A stretch of DNA of 64,000 nt. It comes from Aliamphritea ceti. GTDB taxonomy: Bacteria; Pseudomonadota; Gammaproteobacteria; Pseudomonadales; Balneatricaceae. Position numbers and translations under genes: made by a program. The DNA is taken from positions 1,798,001 through 1,862,000 of the forward strand of contig NZ_AP025282.1 of assembly GCF_024347215.1 (NCBI RefSeq), read 5' to 3'. Within the stretch, counting starts at the first letter, position 1; each line of letters starts with the position of its first letter. Below, piece after piece: positions 24,588-34,227 of the stretch. Under the pieces are notes generated by a model. It searched no databases. It was not told the origin of the DNA and saw only the letters and a program-made list of their open reading frames with translations.

Positions 24588-25634
24588 TTATTGGCGGTGT
24601 TGCTCTCGGGCAAATGTAGGAGCAATGCCAAAATAATCTTTGTAACAATTACTGAAGTGACTGGAACTGACAAAGCCGCATGCCAGAGCTATGTCGGTAA
24701 TACTGTGACTGGTTTGTAACAACAGACGCCTGGCCTGGGTGATACGCAGTTCCAGATAATATTTGCTTGGCGATGTTTCCAGGTGGTTCTGAAATAAACG
24801 TTCTGCCTGTCGTCGGGATACACCTACAAAGTTACACAATTCTTCAACACTGAGGGGTTCCTCAATATTGGCATTCATGAGTTGAATCAGCTCTCGCAGG
24901 CTTTCTGGTAATTCCGTTTTGTCTGATAGTTGAGTCAAACGATTATTACTGTTTTCTGCCAGTTGATCGCAGCTTAGTATTTCCCGGATCGCCCGGACAA
25001 TGTCTTTACCTTGCAAGCGTTCAATAATTTTTAGCATCATTTCCAGGGCGCTGTTAGGCCCGGCACAGCTAATGCGGTTACTGTCGGTGACGAATATTTG
25101 GTCGCTGACATTTACCTTAGGGTATTTTTCTTTGATAAATGCATGATTTTCCGGGTGAATAGCGCATTGAATATCGTCCATTAGCCCTGCTTGAGCTAAC
25201 GCGATTGCACCATTCCAGAGGCCGCCGAGAATAATCTGTGATTTATTCAGGCACTTAAGGTAATCATTAAGACCTGTGTGAATCTCAATACTGCAACGAT
25301 AGCCGCCACAAATAATCAGCATGTCGTAGTGTTGCTGAGTGTCGTTTTGCAATTCAAATAAACGAGTACCTGTAGAAATTTCAATTCCCAGATCACTTTT
25401 TACCTGAGTACTTTCCAGGCCAACAGTCTGATAGCTAAACAAAGGGACGGTGCGAACTAAATTGGCTGTTACCAGTGCATCAACGGCAGCAGTAAAGGCC
25501 ATCATCGAAAAGTGTTCCAGTAGAACAAAAGCTACATGCAATGGCTTTTCCGGATGAGTTTCGCCCGGCAGAAAACGACGATTTGTTTCGCGAAGCTGAT
25601 TACTGAACTGGCGAGTATCTTTGGTTGTGCTCAT
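24588..25634 (-). CDS. GlxA-family AraC-type transcriptional regulator
   Basis: A 348-residue regulator with an N-terminal DJ-1/PfpI-like domain (HVAFVLLEHFSMMAFTAAVD, then LIICGGYRCS) and a C-terminal AraC helix-turn-helix pair (EELCNFVGVSRRQAERLFQNH and ITDIALACGFVSSSHFSNCY). Family members such as GbdR and CdhR sense betaine, carnitine or related quaternary amines. It faces a TRAP transporter across 486 bases and is its most likely regulator. Confidence 0.88.
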   Translation of the reverse strand: MSTTKDTRQFSNQLRETNRRFLPGETHPEKPLHVAFVLLEHFSMMAFTAAVDALVTANLVRTVPLFSYQTVGLESTQVKSDLGIEISTGTRLFELQNDTQQHYDMLIICGGYRCSIEIHTGLNDYLKCLNKSQIILGGLWNGAIALAQAGLMDDIQCAIHPENHAFIKEKYPKVNVSDQIFVTDSNRISCAGPNSALEMMLKIIERLQGKDIVRAIREILSCDQLAENSNNRLTQLSDKTELPESLRELIQLMNANIEEPLSVEELCNFVGVSRRQAERLFQNHLETSPSKYYLELRITQARRLLLQTSHSITDIALACGFVSSSHFSNCYKDYFGIAPTFAREQHRQ

Positions 25635-26132
25635 TGGTTCCGGTGTTCTTACAGGTTAAGGCGCAGTTATAACAGTTTTCCGGAGGAAATTGTAATTTTC
25701 GCATGTGCCAGAGCTAAAACGATGGTTATTTGATCAGCCGGTCTTAGAGTCAGGCGTTAATAATATGTTTATATTCGACGGTTATTTTGTAAATAAAATG
25801 TAAATTATTGTAAATAATATTAAGCGTAACTGTTATGGATGTGAGTTTTTATTAATATTTTATCTGGATTTATAAACAAATATTGAGTGAATTAGTGTTT
25901 TTATGGATAAGGTTTACAAAGTGTTAATAAATTTGTTTTTGGCATAGGTAAGGCAGGTTTTTTAGTGATTAGAAATATTTATTTTCTCTGTGTATAAGTA
26001 TTAAGGCTATTAAATTGAAGTGCATGTTAATTGAAGCTAATTATTTGAATTTCATGCTATTCAAATAGCTTTAATCATGTAAGTGATTTATTACCACGAA
26101 CATATATAAGAATAATATTTATGGAGTTCCTC
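25635..26132. other. Regulatory region between the AraC-type gene and dctP
   Basis: About 490 bases, very AT-rich, without a gene. It contains three TGTAAAT words at 25788, 25799 and 25809 (see separate entry). A promoter for the TRAP operon must lie here but no strong -35/-10 pair stands out. Confidence 0.45.
25788..25815 (+). repeat. Three phased TGTAAAT repeats
   Basis: TGTAAAT at 25788-25794, 25799-25805 and 25809-25815, spaced 11 and 10 bases, that is one helical turn each. AraC-family proteins bind direct repeats with this phasing. Confidence 0.5.
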
Positions 26133-27131
26133 ATGAGTAAAATGTCCAGCCTTAAAACCCTGATTGCCAGCAGTATGATGTTGGGTGCGGTTTTAACAAC
26201 TTCTGCTGAAGCAGCTACAACGTTACGTATTGCCAGTCAGCATGCGCCTGATCAGTATGCGTCTGAAGTATTACGTCAGATCAAAGATGAGCTGGAAGGT
26301 GCCGGCGTTGATCTGAAAATCAAACTTTATCCGGCTGGTCAGCTGGGTTCAGGTGAGCAATTACTGGGTGAAGCGGCCCGCGGTACAATTGATATCGTAC
26401 ATTCATTTGTGTACAGCCATAAAGATCCTGTATTGGAAATCAATTCTCTTCCTTATCTGGTTTCTAACTACGATGAGATGGAAAAAGTCTTTAGCCCGGG
26501 CTCGAATTTTTACACGCTTTTCGACCAGCGTATGGATAAGCTGAACCTTAAATTATTAGGGATTACTGCAGAAGGTTTCATTGGTGTTATGTCTTCTTCT
26601 GAGCCAGAAAATTACCGTACAACCGGTGCCAAAGGTCAGAATATCCGTGTGTGGAGTGCTCAGTCCGCTAAATTAGCTACTCAGGATATGGGCTATAACA
26701 CAACAACGATTGACTGGGGTGATGCTTTCCCGGCAATTCAGCAGGGTGTGGTTGACGGTATGATTGGTGCTACCCCAGAAGCAACCTATACCACTTTTAA
26801 AGAAGCAATCAGTAACTATGTACCTTACAACGCATTTGTAGAAAATTATGCTTACTATGCGAGTAAGAAAACCTGGGAGAAAAAGCTAAACGATGAACAG
26901 CGTAAAGTCGTTGCTGATGTGTTTGCACGTGCAGCTGCAAAGTTCGTCGACTGGAGTCGTGAGAATGATGCGGCGAACCTGAAGAAACTGGAAGAGTTTG
27001 GCGTAAAAGTTTTACCAATTACTGACGCTGAGCGAGGTGCGATTGCTGAGGAAATTCGTAGCAAAACCTGGCCAAAGCTGGAAGATCGTTTGGGTAAAGA
27101 TAATCTGAATAAAATCGTTGCTGATCTGTAA
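26133..27131 (+). CDS. dctP: TRAP transporter periplasmic binding protein
   Basis: A DctP/TeaA-type solute receptor of 332 residues. The signal peptide ends near TTSAEA. Conserved features are YPAGQLGSGEQLLGEAARG and the ligand-arginine region NIRVWSAQSAK. I start at ATG 26133, with GGAG 7 bases ahead, rather than ATG 26121. It captures an organic acid or zwitterion for DctQM. The GlxA-type regulator suggests an amine or betaine-like substrate, but the ligand cannot be read from sequence. Confidence 0.9.
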   Translation: MSKMSSLKTLIASSMMLGAVLTTSAEAATTLRIASQHAPDQYASEVLRQIKDELEGAGVDLKIKLYPAGQLGSGEQLLGEAARGTIDIVHSFVYSHKDPVLEINSLPYLVSNYDEMEKVFSPGSNFYTLFDQRMDKLNLKLLGITAEGFIGVMSSSEPENYRTTGAKGQNIRVWSAQSAKLATQDMGYNTTTIDWGDAFPAIQQGVVDGMIGATPEATYTTFKEAISNYVPYNAFVENYAYYASKKTWEKKLNDEQRKVVADVFARAAAKFVDWSRENDAANLKKLEEFGVKVLPITDAERGAIAEEIRSKTWPKLEDRLGKDNLNKIVADL

Positions 27132-27148
27132 CGGTTCATAAGTTTAAC

Positions 27149-27188
27149 AAGAAGGCTTGCGTTTATCTGAGTATATGCAGCCTTCTTT
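27149..27188 (+). terminator. Attenuating hairpin between dctP and dctQ
   Basis: AAGAAGGCTTGC / GCAGCCTTCTT stem followed by TTTTT. Typical of TRAP operons, where the receptor is made in excess of the membrane subunits. Confidence 0.7.
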
Positions 27189-27220
27189 TTAATTTAATTA
27201 TTAATTAAGGCAGGTGCTTT

Positions 27221-27769
27221 ATGTATTTAGATATACCGCGCCCGCTTAGAAGTCTGGTTAATTTCTTACTGCAAATAAAACAATATTTTCTTGCTGCTGC
27301 CAGTTTGGTAATGGCATTTGTTTTTTTCTTTGTGGTTATTCTGCGTTACTGGTTTCAAACCGACCTGTTTGCGTATGAAGAATGGGTGTTGATGCTGGCC
27401 TTCTGGGTTTATTTTCTTGGTGGAGCGATGGGAAGTTATGAAAATACCCATGTCAAAGCTGACTTTTTATTATCCGTAATGGAAGATCCACGTAAAAAAT
27501 GGCTGGTTGTTAACTTCACTATTTTTCTTGAAGTATTAATTGGTCTGGTGCTGAGTTATTGGGGTTGGCTGATGGTTGAGGAGGAAGTTGTTGCCTATCC
27601 GAGCTGGCAGCGGACAACGGGCCTTGAACTGCCATTTTTTATTCCAAAGCTGGGTATTTTTCTGGGGTTTGTTTTCATGACTTTCTATACAGCGTTGCAT
27701 TTCTATAGCGGTTTGCGCGCCGGACCAAGTGAGGTTTGGGAAGACAACGAAACGCCACCACACATCTGA
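27221..27769 (+). CDS. dctQ: TRAP transporter small permease subunit
   Basis: A 182-residue DctQ-type membrane protein with four helices (about 20-45, 55-72, 93-115, 135-160). It shows the family feature of an acidic/tryptophan loop after helix 1 (FAYEEWVLMLAFWVYFLGGA). It pairs with DctM in the inner membrane. DctM follows after 13 bases. Confidence 0.88.
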   Translation: MYLDIPRPLRSLVNFLLQIKQYFLAAASLVMAFVFFFVVILRYWFQTDLFAYEEWVLMLAFWVYFLGGAMGSYENTHVKADFLLSVMEDPRKKWLVVNFTIFLEVLIGLVLSYWGWLMVEEEVVAYPSWQRTTGLELPFFIPKLGIFLGFVFMTFYTALHFYSGLRAGPSEVWEDNETPPHI

Positions 27770-27782
27770 ACAGGCAGGCTCT

Positions 27783-29075
27783 ATGTTAATTCTTCTGACA
27801 CTATTAGTGATCTGTGTCGCATTGCTGATCGGTATTCCTGTACCGTTCGCCTTTGGCCTGGCACTGATCTACATGTCGCTTACCGGAGATCATGATCCGG
27901 CAGGCTTTTTAACTTCCGGTCACTGGCGTATGAATGTGCTGGTATTACTGGCCATTCCTTTGTTCATTATGGCGGGTACGATTATGGAGCGGGGCAAAAT
28001 TGCCCAGCCTCTGGTTGAGCTTGCTGAGCTGTTTGTTGGTCGTTTCAAAGGTGGTATTGCTTATACGGCAGTTGGTGCCAGTGCTGTTTTCGGCTCGATC
28101 GCCGGAAGTGCTACTGCAACGTTGACCTGCATTGGCAGCATTATGATGCCACAGCTACGCAAAGCCAATTATCCGGAAGGCTTATCTGCGGCACTGATCA
28201 CTAACGCCGCGCCTTTGGGGTTACTGATTCCGCCGAGTGCTATTCAGATTATCTATGCATGGGTAACCAGGCAGTCGGTGCTGAAGTGCTTTCTGGCAAC
28301 TATAGTACCTGGGCTGATTCTGGTGACTCTGCTATGCATCGTGAACTACTTCATGTTGCGTAAACATAAAGATATTAAAACTCTGCCGCCCAGCGATGAT
28401 TTCGTGGGTGAAGTAACACGTAAAAGCCGTTTTGCCTTACCGGCACTGCTGATGCCATTTATGATATTGGGCGGTATCTACGGGGGGATTATGACCCCGA
28501 CAGAAGCGGCAGGTATTGCTGTGGTTTATGCGATTCCGGTGGGTTTCTTTATCTATAAGGGGCTTAACAAGGCGAATTTCAAAGAAGCATTGGTGCAGTC
28601 TGCGACGACTACCGGTGTGGTAATGGTTATGTTCTTTATGGTGATGATTGTTAGTCGCCTACTTATTTTTGAAGATATTCCAGGCCTGGCTCAGGAGTTA
28701 ATTTTTTCTGTATCAGAAAATCCAATAGTGGTCCTGATCATGATCAATGTAGTGATGATCCTGATAGGGATGCTGATGGATGATGTTAGCGGCGTTTTAC
28801 TGGCTTCACCATTGCTGTTTCCGATTGTGGTAGAGCTGGGGGTTGATCCTATTCAGTTTGCGGCGATAGTCGGCGTAAATCTGGGGATGGGAAATATTAC
28901 ACCGCCTACGGCACCGTTGTTATATCTGGGTTCACGTGTAACCAATGTCCGTGTCAGTGCGATGCTGAAACCCACGCTGATTATGATTGCGTTTGCATGG
29001 ATACCAACGCTGATTATCACAACTTATATACCACAGGTTTCTTTGTTCTTGCCTGAATTATTTATGGGGCGCTGA
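27783..29075 (+). CDS. dctM: TRAP transporter large permease subunit
   Basis: A 430-residue DctM-type permease with about 11-12 hydrophobic helices, the sodium-driven translocation unit. Visible motifs are LLAIPLFIMAGTIMERG and GNITPPTAPLLYLG near the C terminus. I start at ATG 27783, 13 bases after dctQ, not at the longer frame that overlaps dctQ. A terminator follows. Confidence 0.93.
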   Translation: MLILLTLLVICVALLIGIPVPFAFGLALIYMSLTGDHDPAGFLTSGHWRMNVLVLLAIPLFIMAGTIMERGKIAQPLVELAELFVGRFKGGIAYTAVGASAVFGSIAGSATATLTCIGSIMMPQLRKANYPEGLSAALITNAAPLGLLIPPSAIQIIYAWVTRQSVLKCFLATIVPGLILVTLLCIVNYFMLRKHKDIKTLPPSDDFVGEVTRKSRFALPALLMPFMILGGIYGGIMTPTEAAGIAVVYAIPVGFFIYKGLNKANFKEALVQSATTTGVVMVMFFMVMIVSRLLIFEDIPGLAQELIFSVSENPIVVLIMINVVMILIGMLMDDVSGVLLASPLLFPIVVELGVDPIQFAAIVGVNLGMGNITPPTAPLLYLGSRVTNVRVSAMLKPTLIMIAFAWIPTLIITTYIPQVSLFLPELFMGR

Positions 29076-29094
29076 GTATACAGTTACGGCTCAA

Positions 29095-29127
29095 AACCCC
29101 GGTCGCTTCGGCATCGGGGTTTTTTAT
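29095..29127. terminator. Terminator after dctM, shared with the convergent gene
   Basis: AACCCCG / CGGGGTT with a 13-base loop; TTTTTTATT follows on the plus strand and TTTTG on the minus strand. Confidence 0.88.
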
Positions 29128-29136
29128 TGCACGATT

Positions 29137-29799
29137 TCAGCGTTGAGTTTTAGATGAAATGATTTCTGGTTTTGCCAGCGGCAGACCTTCACTGCTAAAT
29201 AAGGGATTAGGGCGTTCAAGCCTCTTTAGTTTCCAAAGCGCTAAGCAGGTGATAGTTCGTAAACCAATTAACAAAGGCATGCCGGGATGTTTTTTCGTGG
29301 TTGTATCTTCGCTGCCTGTGCTCTCGTTGTAAATATCTCTGGCCTGAATATAGCCCCGAATTATGCCAAGTGATTGCTGTCGTTCTTTATCTGTCAGTGA
29401 TATGAAACTATGTATCAGGCCAATAAAGGGCACACCAGCGGTTAGCGTATTGCCAATAGGTGTATGGCAACACTGCGTATACCAGCGATAAGTGCCTTTT
29501 GGTGTAAGTCTCAGGCAGGCAATATGTTCGTGGCCTTTGGATATATGAAGTCGGGAGGGTGGCATTTGAAATACTTCAGTACCCCCATCGGTATCCAGAA
29601 CAAAGTTATCTGAAGCTTGTTCCCGGTTAGCAGAAGAATCGTCAGTGCTATCTTGAGTACAATGTTTGTGGTGAAGTATCTGAGCGAAAGCCTGGCAATC
29701 TTTGCAGTAACATACCAGGCGGTTGCCATTGGAAGGCGATGTGTTTTTAGCAATGCCTGTTACTTTTCCGCAGCGGCATTGTAACGGTATGTCGACCAC
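29137..29799 (-). CDS. DUF6151 family (GFA-like) protein
   Basis: A 220-residue protein with the zinc-site cysteine pattern of the glutathione-dependent formaldehyde-activating-like fold: CRCGKVTG, CYCKDCQAF and CCHTPIGN. I assign DUF6151 from this arrangement. The enzymatic activity is unknown. The next gene on the strand ends 15 bases upstream, so the two are probably co-transcribed. Confidence 0.75.
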   Translation of the reverse strand: MVDIPLQCRCGKVTGIAKNTSPSNGNRLVCYCKDCQAFAQILHHKHCTQDSTDDSSANREQASDNFVLDTDGGTEVFQMPPSRLHISKGHEHIACLRLTPKGTYRWYTQCCHTPIGNTLTAGVPFIGLIHSFISLTDKERQQSLGIIRGYIQARDIYNESTGSEDTTTKKHPGMPLLIGLRTITCLALWKLKRLERPNPLFSSEGLPLAKPEIISSKTQR

Positions 29800-29814
29800 A
29801 TTATTTCTCTGTAA

Positions 29815-30252
29815 TCAGGATGTTGCACCAATGCCTCTGGCCATTGTTACAGCGAGCAGTGGCATTAACAGAAGTAACAGTAATTCGGTACGAATGATTC
29901 TGATAATGTAGCGTGGCACATTGATCCGACTGGTGTTGGCGCGGCGGTTACGCAGATAAAACCAGGTGGGAATTGTTGAAAGTATGGCGATAACTGCGAA
30001 CAGAAATAGTTTGATATGAAATATAAAGTTGCCTGAATAAAAGGCGTCGGGTTTGCCGACGATGAACCAGAGAAGTAAGCCACTTACCAGCATGAGCATT
30101 GCTCCTGCACCATAAATACCGTCGATAATCGCGATTTTACGTATGGCCACAGGGGTCATAGTTTTACGTAGCAAAAGGTGCTGGCTGACAAGGGCTGCAG
30201 CGAGAATAATCAGGCCTGTAAAATGCAGGTATCTGACAAGAAGCTCTTCCAT
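29815..30252 (-). CDS. DUF2214 family membrane protein
   Basis: A 145-residue protein with four hydrophobic helices (about 8-26, 46-66, 75-100, 122-142) and the family's first-helix histidine (RYLHFTGLIILAAAL). Members are inner-membrane proteins of unknown role with possible heme-ligand histidines. It lies between DUF6151 and the hybrid kinase on the same strand. Confidence 0.8.
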   Translation of the reverse strand: MEELLVRYLHFTGLIILAAALVSQHLLLRKTMTPVAIRKIAIIDGIYGAGAMLMLVSGLLLWFIVGKPDAFYSGNFIFHIKLFLFAVIAILSTIPTWFYLRNRRANTSRINVPRYIIRIIRTELLLLLLMPLLAVTMARGIGATS

Positions 30253-30332
30253 TGATCGGGTCCTGTTGCCGGGTTTAGCGGCTCAGTGTAGACCGAAAAT
30301 ACCGGCAGGGTATAGCCCTGGTTTAGGTTTAT

Positions 30333-32714
30333 TCAGAGCGGTTGCCAGTTTGCTGCCACGTGCTGGCTTTGTTCAATGCTGATTTGCAGTTGTTGCAGGC
30401 ATTCTGCTGTGTTGAAAGATTGTGTTGGATGTGGCAACGCTATGAGTTGTTGTTCGATCTTTCTGAGTAGAGCGCCTGTAGATTTAAATCCTAGTGTTTC
30501 ACAGGCTCCGGCGAGTTTATGGATATCTTGTTCTGCCAGAGCCAGGTTATTATTTTCAAGACTCTGTTGAATGGCTGGCCAGAGCTCGTTACAGCTGTTG
30601 ATGAACCCGTGCATGAGTGCCTTTACTTTATCTGTTCCCAGCATCTCCTGATGCATTCGGATAACGCTCTGGTCTATAACAGGCAGAGTTGTATTGTTGG
30701 TAAGCACTTCGCCAATGACGGAAATATTATCTGTCAATGGCGTACTTGAGATATCAGTGGATGATGGTTGTGTTATTGCGCTGATAAGCTGCTCTCTGTT
30801 CACAGGTTTAGCGACGACGCAGTTTATGCCTACCGCTTTATAAGTTTGCAGGTCTTCCTGTCTGACGCTGGCTGTCAAAGCGATAATACGGGTAAGCTGG
30901 TTTTTGTATTCAGGATGGTGGCGAATCAGTTGGCTGATCTCTAATCCGCTGCGGCCGGGCAGGTGCATGTCCATCAGAATCAGATCAAAACATTGCTTTT
31001 GGCAGAGGCTGAGAGCTTGTTCGCCGTCACTGGCGATACTTATTTGATGGTTATACGGTGCTAATAAACCGATGACAACGTCCTGATTAATCTGAACGTC
31101 TTCGACCAATAAAATATCCATTTGAGAGTGTTTTTCGGTGTGCTGAAAAATAACGGCATTATCATCGGCGTTCACTGTCATGGTGTTGATGTGAGGTTCT
31201 GTTGTAACAGGTAGTTCCAATTCCAGCCAGAAGCAGCTGCCTTTGCCTGCTTCACTTTGCAAACCAATATCTGCACGCAGTTGTATGGCCAGTTCTTTAC
31301 ATATTGCCAGACCAAGGCCGGTACCGCCGAAGCGGCGGGTGATGCTTTCATCCGCCTGGGTGAAGCGTTCAAAGATCTTTTCTTGCAGTTGTTGAGGTAT
31401 GCCAACACCTGTATCCCGGATACTGAATCGTAGAATGTGGCTTTCTGTTGTGCTGGCCAGTTGAGTGACCGTTAAATTTATCTGGCCATAGTGTGTGAAT
31501 TTAATTGCGTTGGCGAGCAGGTTATTCAGAATTTGCCTCAGGCTACTGTGTGCTGCGAAATATGCGGGTGCTAAGTCTTCAGGATAGCTGAGTTGAATGT
31601 TCAGGCCTTTATCCTGGGCGCCAGGCTCAAATAGGCTAATCAGATTTTCGAGCATAGGTTGCAGTTCAAAAGGCTTTTGAACAACCTGATGGGCGCCTTC
31701 TACCAGCCGGCCGTATTCCAGTACTTGGTTAAAGGTTTCGAGAAGGGCGTCGGTGGCATCATGTAGCACCTGAACCTGTTTGTGTTGGCTGTTATCCAGC
31801 GAGGTGCTTTCCAGTAACTGAATCATACCCAGCATGCCATTCATAGGGGTGCGTATTTCATGACTGATAGTGGCCAGAAAGCGTGTTTTTGCAGCATTCG
31901 CATCTTCAGCGATTTCTTTTGCCCTGCGCAGACTTTCGGTACGCTGCTCAACCATAGTTTGTAATTGGTCACGGTTATAACGCAGTTCTTGTTGTTCCTG
32001 GTCCCGGCGTTTTCTGTCCTGTTGTATGGCCTGGTGCATATCATTCAGCGCACTTACTAACTGATCGAGTTCATCCCGGTGTTCCGGCCGGCGGCGATTA
32101 AGCGTCAGACTGTTTTCCATTTGTCCGGCGCCTATATCCCGGCTGTAATTGGCCATGGCTTCAAGGTGGCGGGTAATCTGCCGGTTAAAGATAATCAGAA
32201 TCACCAGCACGATGAGAGCAACCAGTAATGTTTGGTTTAGCAGGATAGTGAAGCCTTTGGCATAGATGCGATTGTAGAGTCCCTGAGCATCAATCTGTAC
32301 ATCCAGTTGTCCCAGGTTCCGCTGCTGACCATTGGCGGTGGTGTGGATAAGCGAAAATATCTGCATGTGTTTACTGACAGAAGCATTAGCATCTGCTGTG
32401 TTTGTTGGTGCACGCAGTTCAACGTGGCTGATATCAGGCAGGTTTTCAATGCCCTGAAGTTGCAGCTCGATCTGTGCCTGATCTATATCCCAGAGGCTTT
32501 TAGCCAGGCTGGCCAGGTAGCTGTCACGAATCACTTCCAGTTGCTGATCAAGCACCCGGAATTCCCGTTGATAATCCAGTGTAAGCTGAACGGCAGTAGA
32601 CAGGATGATGAACACAAAACTGCAGGCGCTGACGTATTGCATGATTCGATAACCCAGAGGGTGTTCTTTTGGGTAGCGAAGTAATTGTCGGATCAGTGTT
32701 GGCAGCGTGCGCAT
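30333..32714 (-). CDS. Hybrid sensor histidine kinase with REC and Hpt domains
   Basis: A 793-residue kinase. Domains: membrane helix about 26-46, periplasmic sensor 47-152, membrane helix about 157-177, HAMP 178-232, coiled coil, HisKA with phosphorylated H285 (SHEIRTPMNGM), HATPase with DTGVGIP and GGTGLGLAI, receiver with D582 (LMDMHLPGRSG), and Hpt with H732 (IHKLAGACETLGF). It forms a phosphorelay to the response regulator encoded two genes upstream, with a periplasmic binding protein between them. Confidence 0.94.
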   Translation of the reverse strand: MRTLPTLIRQLLRYPKEHPLGYRIMQYVSACSFVFIILSTAVQLTLDYQREFRVLDQQLEVIRDSYLASLAKSLWDIDQAQIELQLQGIENLPDISHVELRAPTNTADANASVSKHMQIFSLIHTTANGQQRNLGQLDVQIDAQGLYNRIYAKGFTILLNQTLLVALIVLVILIIFNRQITRHLEAMANYSRDIGAGQMENSLTLNRRRPEHRDELDQLVSALNDMHQAIQQDRKRRDQEQQELRYNRDQLQTMVEQRTESLRRAKEIAEDANAAKTRFLATISHEIRTPMNGMLGMIQLLESTSLDNSQHKQVQVLHDATDALLETFNQVLEYGRLVEGAHQVVQKPFELQPMLENLISLFEPGAQDKGLNIQLSYPEDLAPAYFAAHSSLRQILNNLLANAIKFTHYGQINLTVTQLASTTESHILRFSIRDTGVGIPQQLQEKIFERFTQADESITRRFGGTGLGLAICKELAIQLRADIGLQSEAGKGSCFWLELELPVTTEPHINTMTVNADDNAVIFQHTEKHSQMDILLVEDVQINQDVVIGLLAPYNHQISIASDGEQALSLCQKQCFDLILMDMHLPGRSGLEISQLIRHHPEYKNQLTRIIALTASVRQEDLQTYKAVGINCVVAKPVNREQLISAITQPSSTDISSTPLTDNISVIGEVLTNNTTLPVIDQSVIRMHQEMLGTDKVKALMHGFINSCNELWPAIQQSLENNNLALAEQDIHKLAGACETLGFKSTGALLRKIEQQLIALPHPTQSFNTAECLQQLQISIEQSQHVAANWQPL

Positions 32715-32725
32715 ATAGATATCCG

Positions 32726-33502
32726 TCAGAGTGGGTTGTGCAGGTATTCGAGACTGTTACTGCGAATCATGTTGCGAATGTTGTTGTTGTCATGCAGTTT
32801 TTTTAAACGCTGATTAATATAAGGAAGATGCTGGCTCAGCTTGCCAGCTTTACTTAGCGCCAGATAATAGTATTCGCTGGCGATTTTTTCACGTAACGGC
32901 ATGATGCTGTTTTCAAACCCAAGTTTACGTGTTTGCAGCATACCGCTGCGCCAGCCGATCGGCATGTAATCGATACGCTGGTTGGCCAGTTTGGTGAAGT
33001 TCTGGTGGTTGCGGGACACATATTCGATGTGGCTGTTGGTTTGTAAAAAGGCATCAAAGCGATCGCCAAAACTGTCTCCCAGTAATAGACCAACAGTTTT
33101 CCCTGGCAAGTCTTTTAGCCCCGATATGTCAGGCTGGGCATCACGATTGACGAATAAACGTACTTCGTCCGCAATAATATACTGGTCACTGAATGCCAGA
33201 TAGCTTTCCCGACTTGCTATGCGGTAGGCGGCGACCACAATATCAATGTTGCCGAGTTTGGCTTCAAGTAAACAACGTTTCCAATTGGTATCTGCGATCA
33301 GCTGTACATCATAACCAAGCTCAGTAAATAGTTGCTGGGTAAGTTGCGGAGCAAGGCCTTTTAGCTTGCCTTCGCTCACCCATGAAACCGGTGGATAAAA
33401 GGGATGTCCGCACGCAGTGAGTACTTGTTTTGGTGTTTCTGCCTGGCTGGTGGTTGTCAGTAGCAGAGTTGTGAGAGCAAGGCTGGCAAGAAAGCGCTTC
33501 AC
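32726..33502 (-). CDS. Periplasmic amino-acid-type binding protein (sensor partner)
   Basis: A 258-residue secreted protein with a signal peptide (MKRFLASLALTTLLLTTTSQA) and an SBP_bac_3 fold (FSDQYIIADEVRLFVNRD, then LPGKTVGLLLGDSFGDRF). It overlaps the response regulator by 4 bases and precedes the kinase by 11, with no transport genes nearby. It probably acts as a ligand receptor for the kinase rather than as part of a transporter. Confidence 0.86.
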   Translation of the reverse strand: MKRFLASLALTTLLLTTTSQAETPKQVLTACGHPFYPPVSWVSEGKLKGLAPQLTQQLFTELGYDVQLIADTNWKRCLLEAKLGNIDIVVAAYRIASRESYLAFSDQYIIADEVRLFVNRDAQPDISGLKDLPGKTVGLLLGDSFGDRFDAFLQTNSHIEYVSRNHQNFTKLANQRIDYMPIGWRSGMLQTRKLGFENSIMPLREKIASEYYYLALSKAGKLSQHLPYINQRLKKLHDNNNIRNMIRSNSLEYLHNPL

Positions 33503-34227
33503 GATAATTCAGCTGGTTTTGGGGTGAACAGGTAACCGGCTCCATGAACCGTGAGAATGGTTTTTGGCTGCGCGGGATCATCGCCCAGTTTACGTCGTAA
33601 ACGGCCAATGAGGACATCAACGGTACGATCACTTGGCACCCATTCTCTGTTACGAATTTGTTCAAGAATCTGTTCGCGGCTCATGATCTGGCCCGCGTGA
33701 TTCATCAGTGTGTTAAGTAACTGGAATTCGCCTTCAGTGAGTTGGGTAGTCTGCTGTTGATCATCGACAAGTTGCCGGCGGTCAAGATTGAGTTTCCAGC
33801 GTTCAAACGTTTTGAAACTGTTGGGTAGGGCATCGGTGGGTTTTGCTTCTGTACAATGACGTACCCGACGAATCAGGTTTTTGGTGCGGGCCAAAATTTC
33901 CCGGGGATTAAAAGGCTTAGTGACATATTCATCCGCACCGCATTCGAGACCGATAATGCGGTCAACTTCATCTTGCCGGCCAGTGACCAGGATAATACCT
34001 ACTTCAGTATGTACCCGCAGTTCACGGGTGAGGGTCAGACCATCTTTTCCGGGTAGGCGTATATCCAGTAATACGACATCAATGGTTTGATCACTGAGGA
34101 TAGTTTCCGCTTGCTCAGCAGTTTCTGCTTCAAAGACCTGATAACCTTCAGTTTCAAAGTAGCTGGTCAGGCATTGACGGGTGACAGGTTCGTCATCGAC
34201 GACAAGAATACGGGCGTCTGAGTTCAT
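33499..34227 (-). CDS. OmpR-family response regulator
   Basis: A 242-residue regulator with acidic pair D11-D12, phosphoacceptor D55 (LLDIRLPGKDG) and a winged-helix DNA-binding domain from about residue 140 (SDRTVDVLIGRLRRKLGDD). First gene of the three-gene relay operon. TorR/ArcA-like in architecture; the regulon is unknown. Confidence 0.94.
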   Translation of the reverse strand: MNSDARILVVDDEPVTRQCLTSYFETEGYQVFEAETAEQAETILSDQTIDVVLLDIRLPGKDGLTLTRELRVHTEVGIILVTGRQDEVDRIIGLECGADEYVTKPFNPREILARTKNLIRRVRHCTEAKPTDALPNSFKTFERWKLNLDRRQLVDDQQQTTQLTEGEFQLLNTLMNHAGQIMSREQILEQIRNREWVPSDRTVDVLIGRLRRKLGDDPAQPKTILTVHGAGYLFTPKPAELS

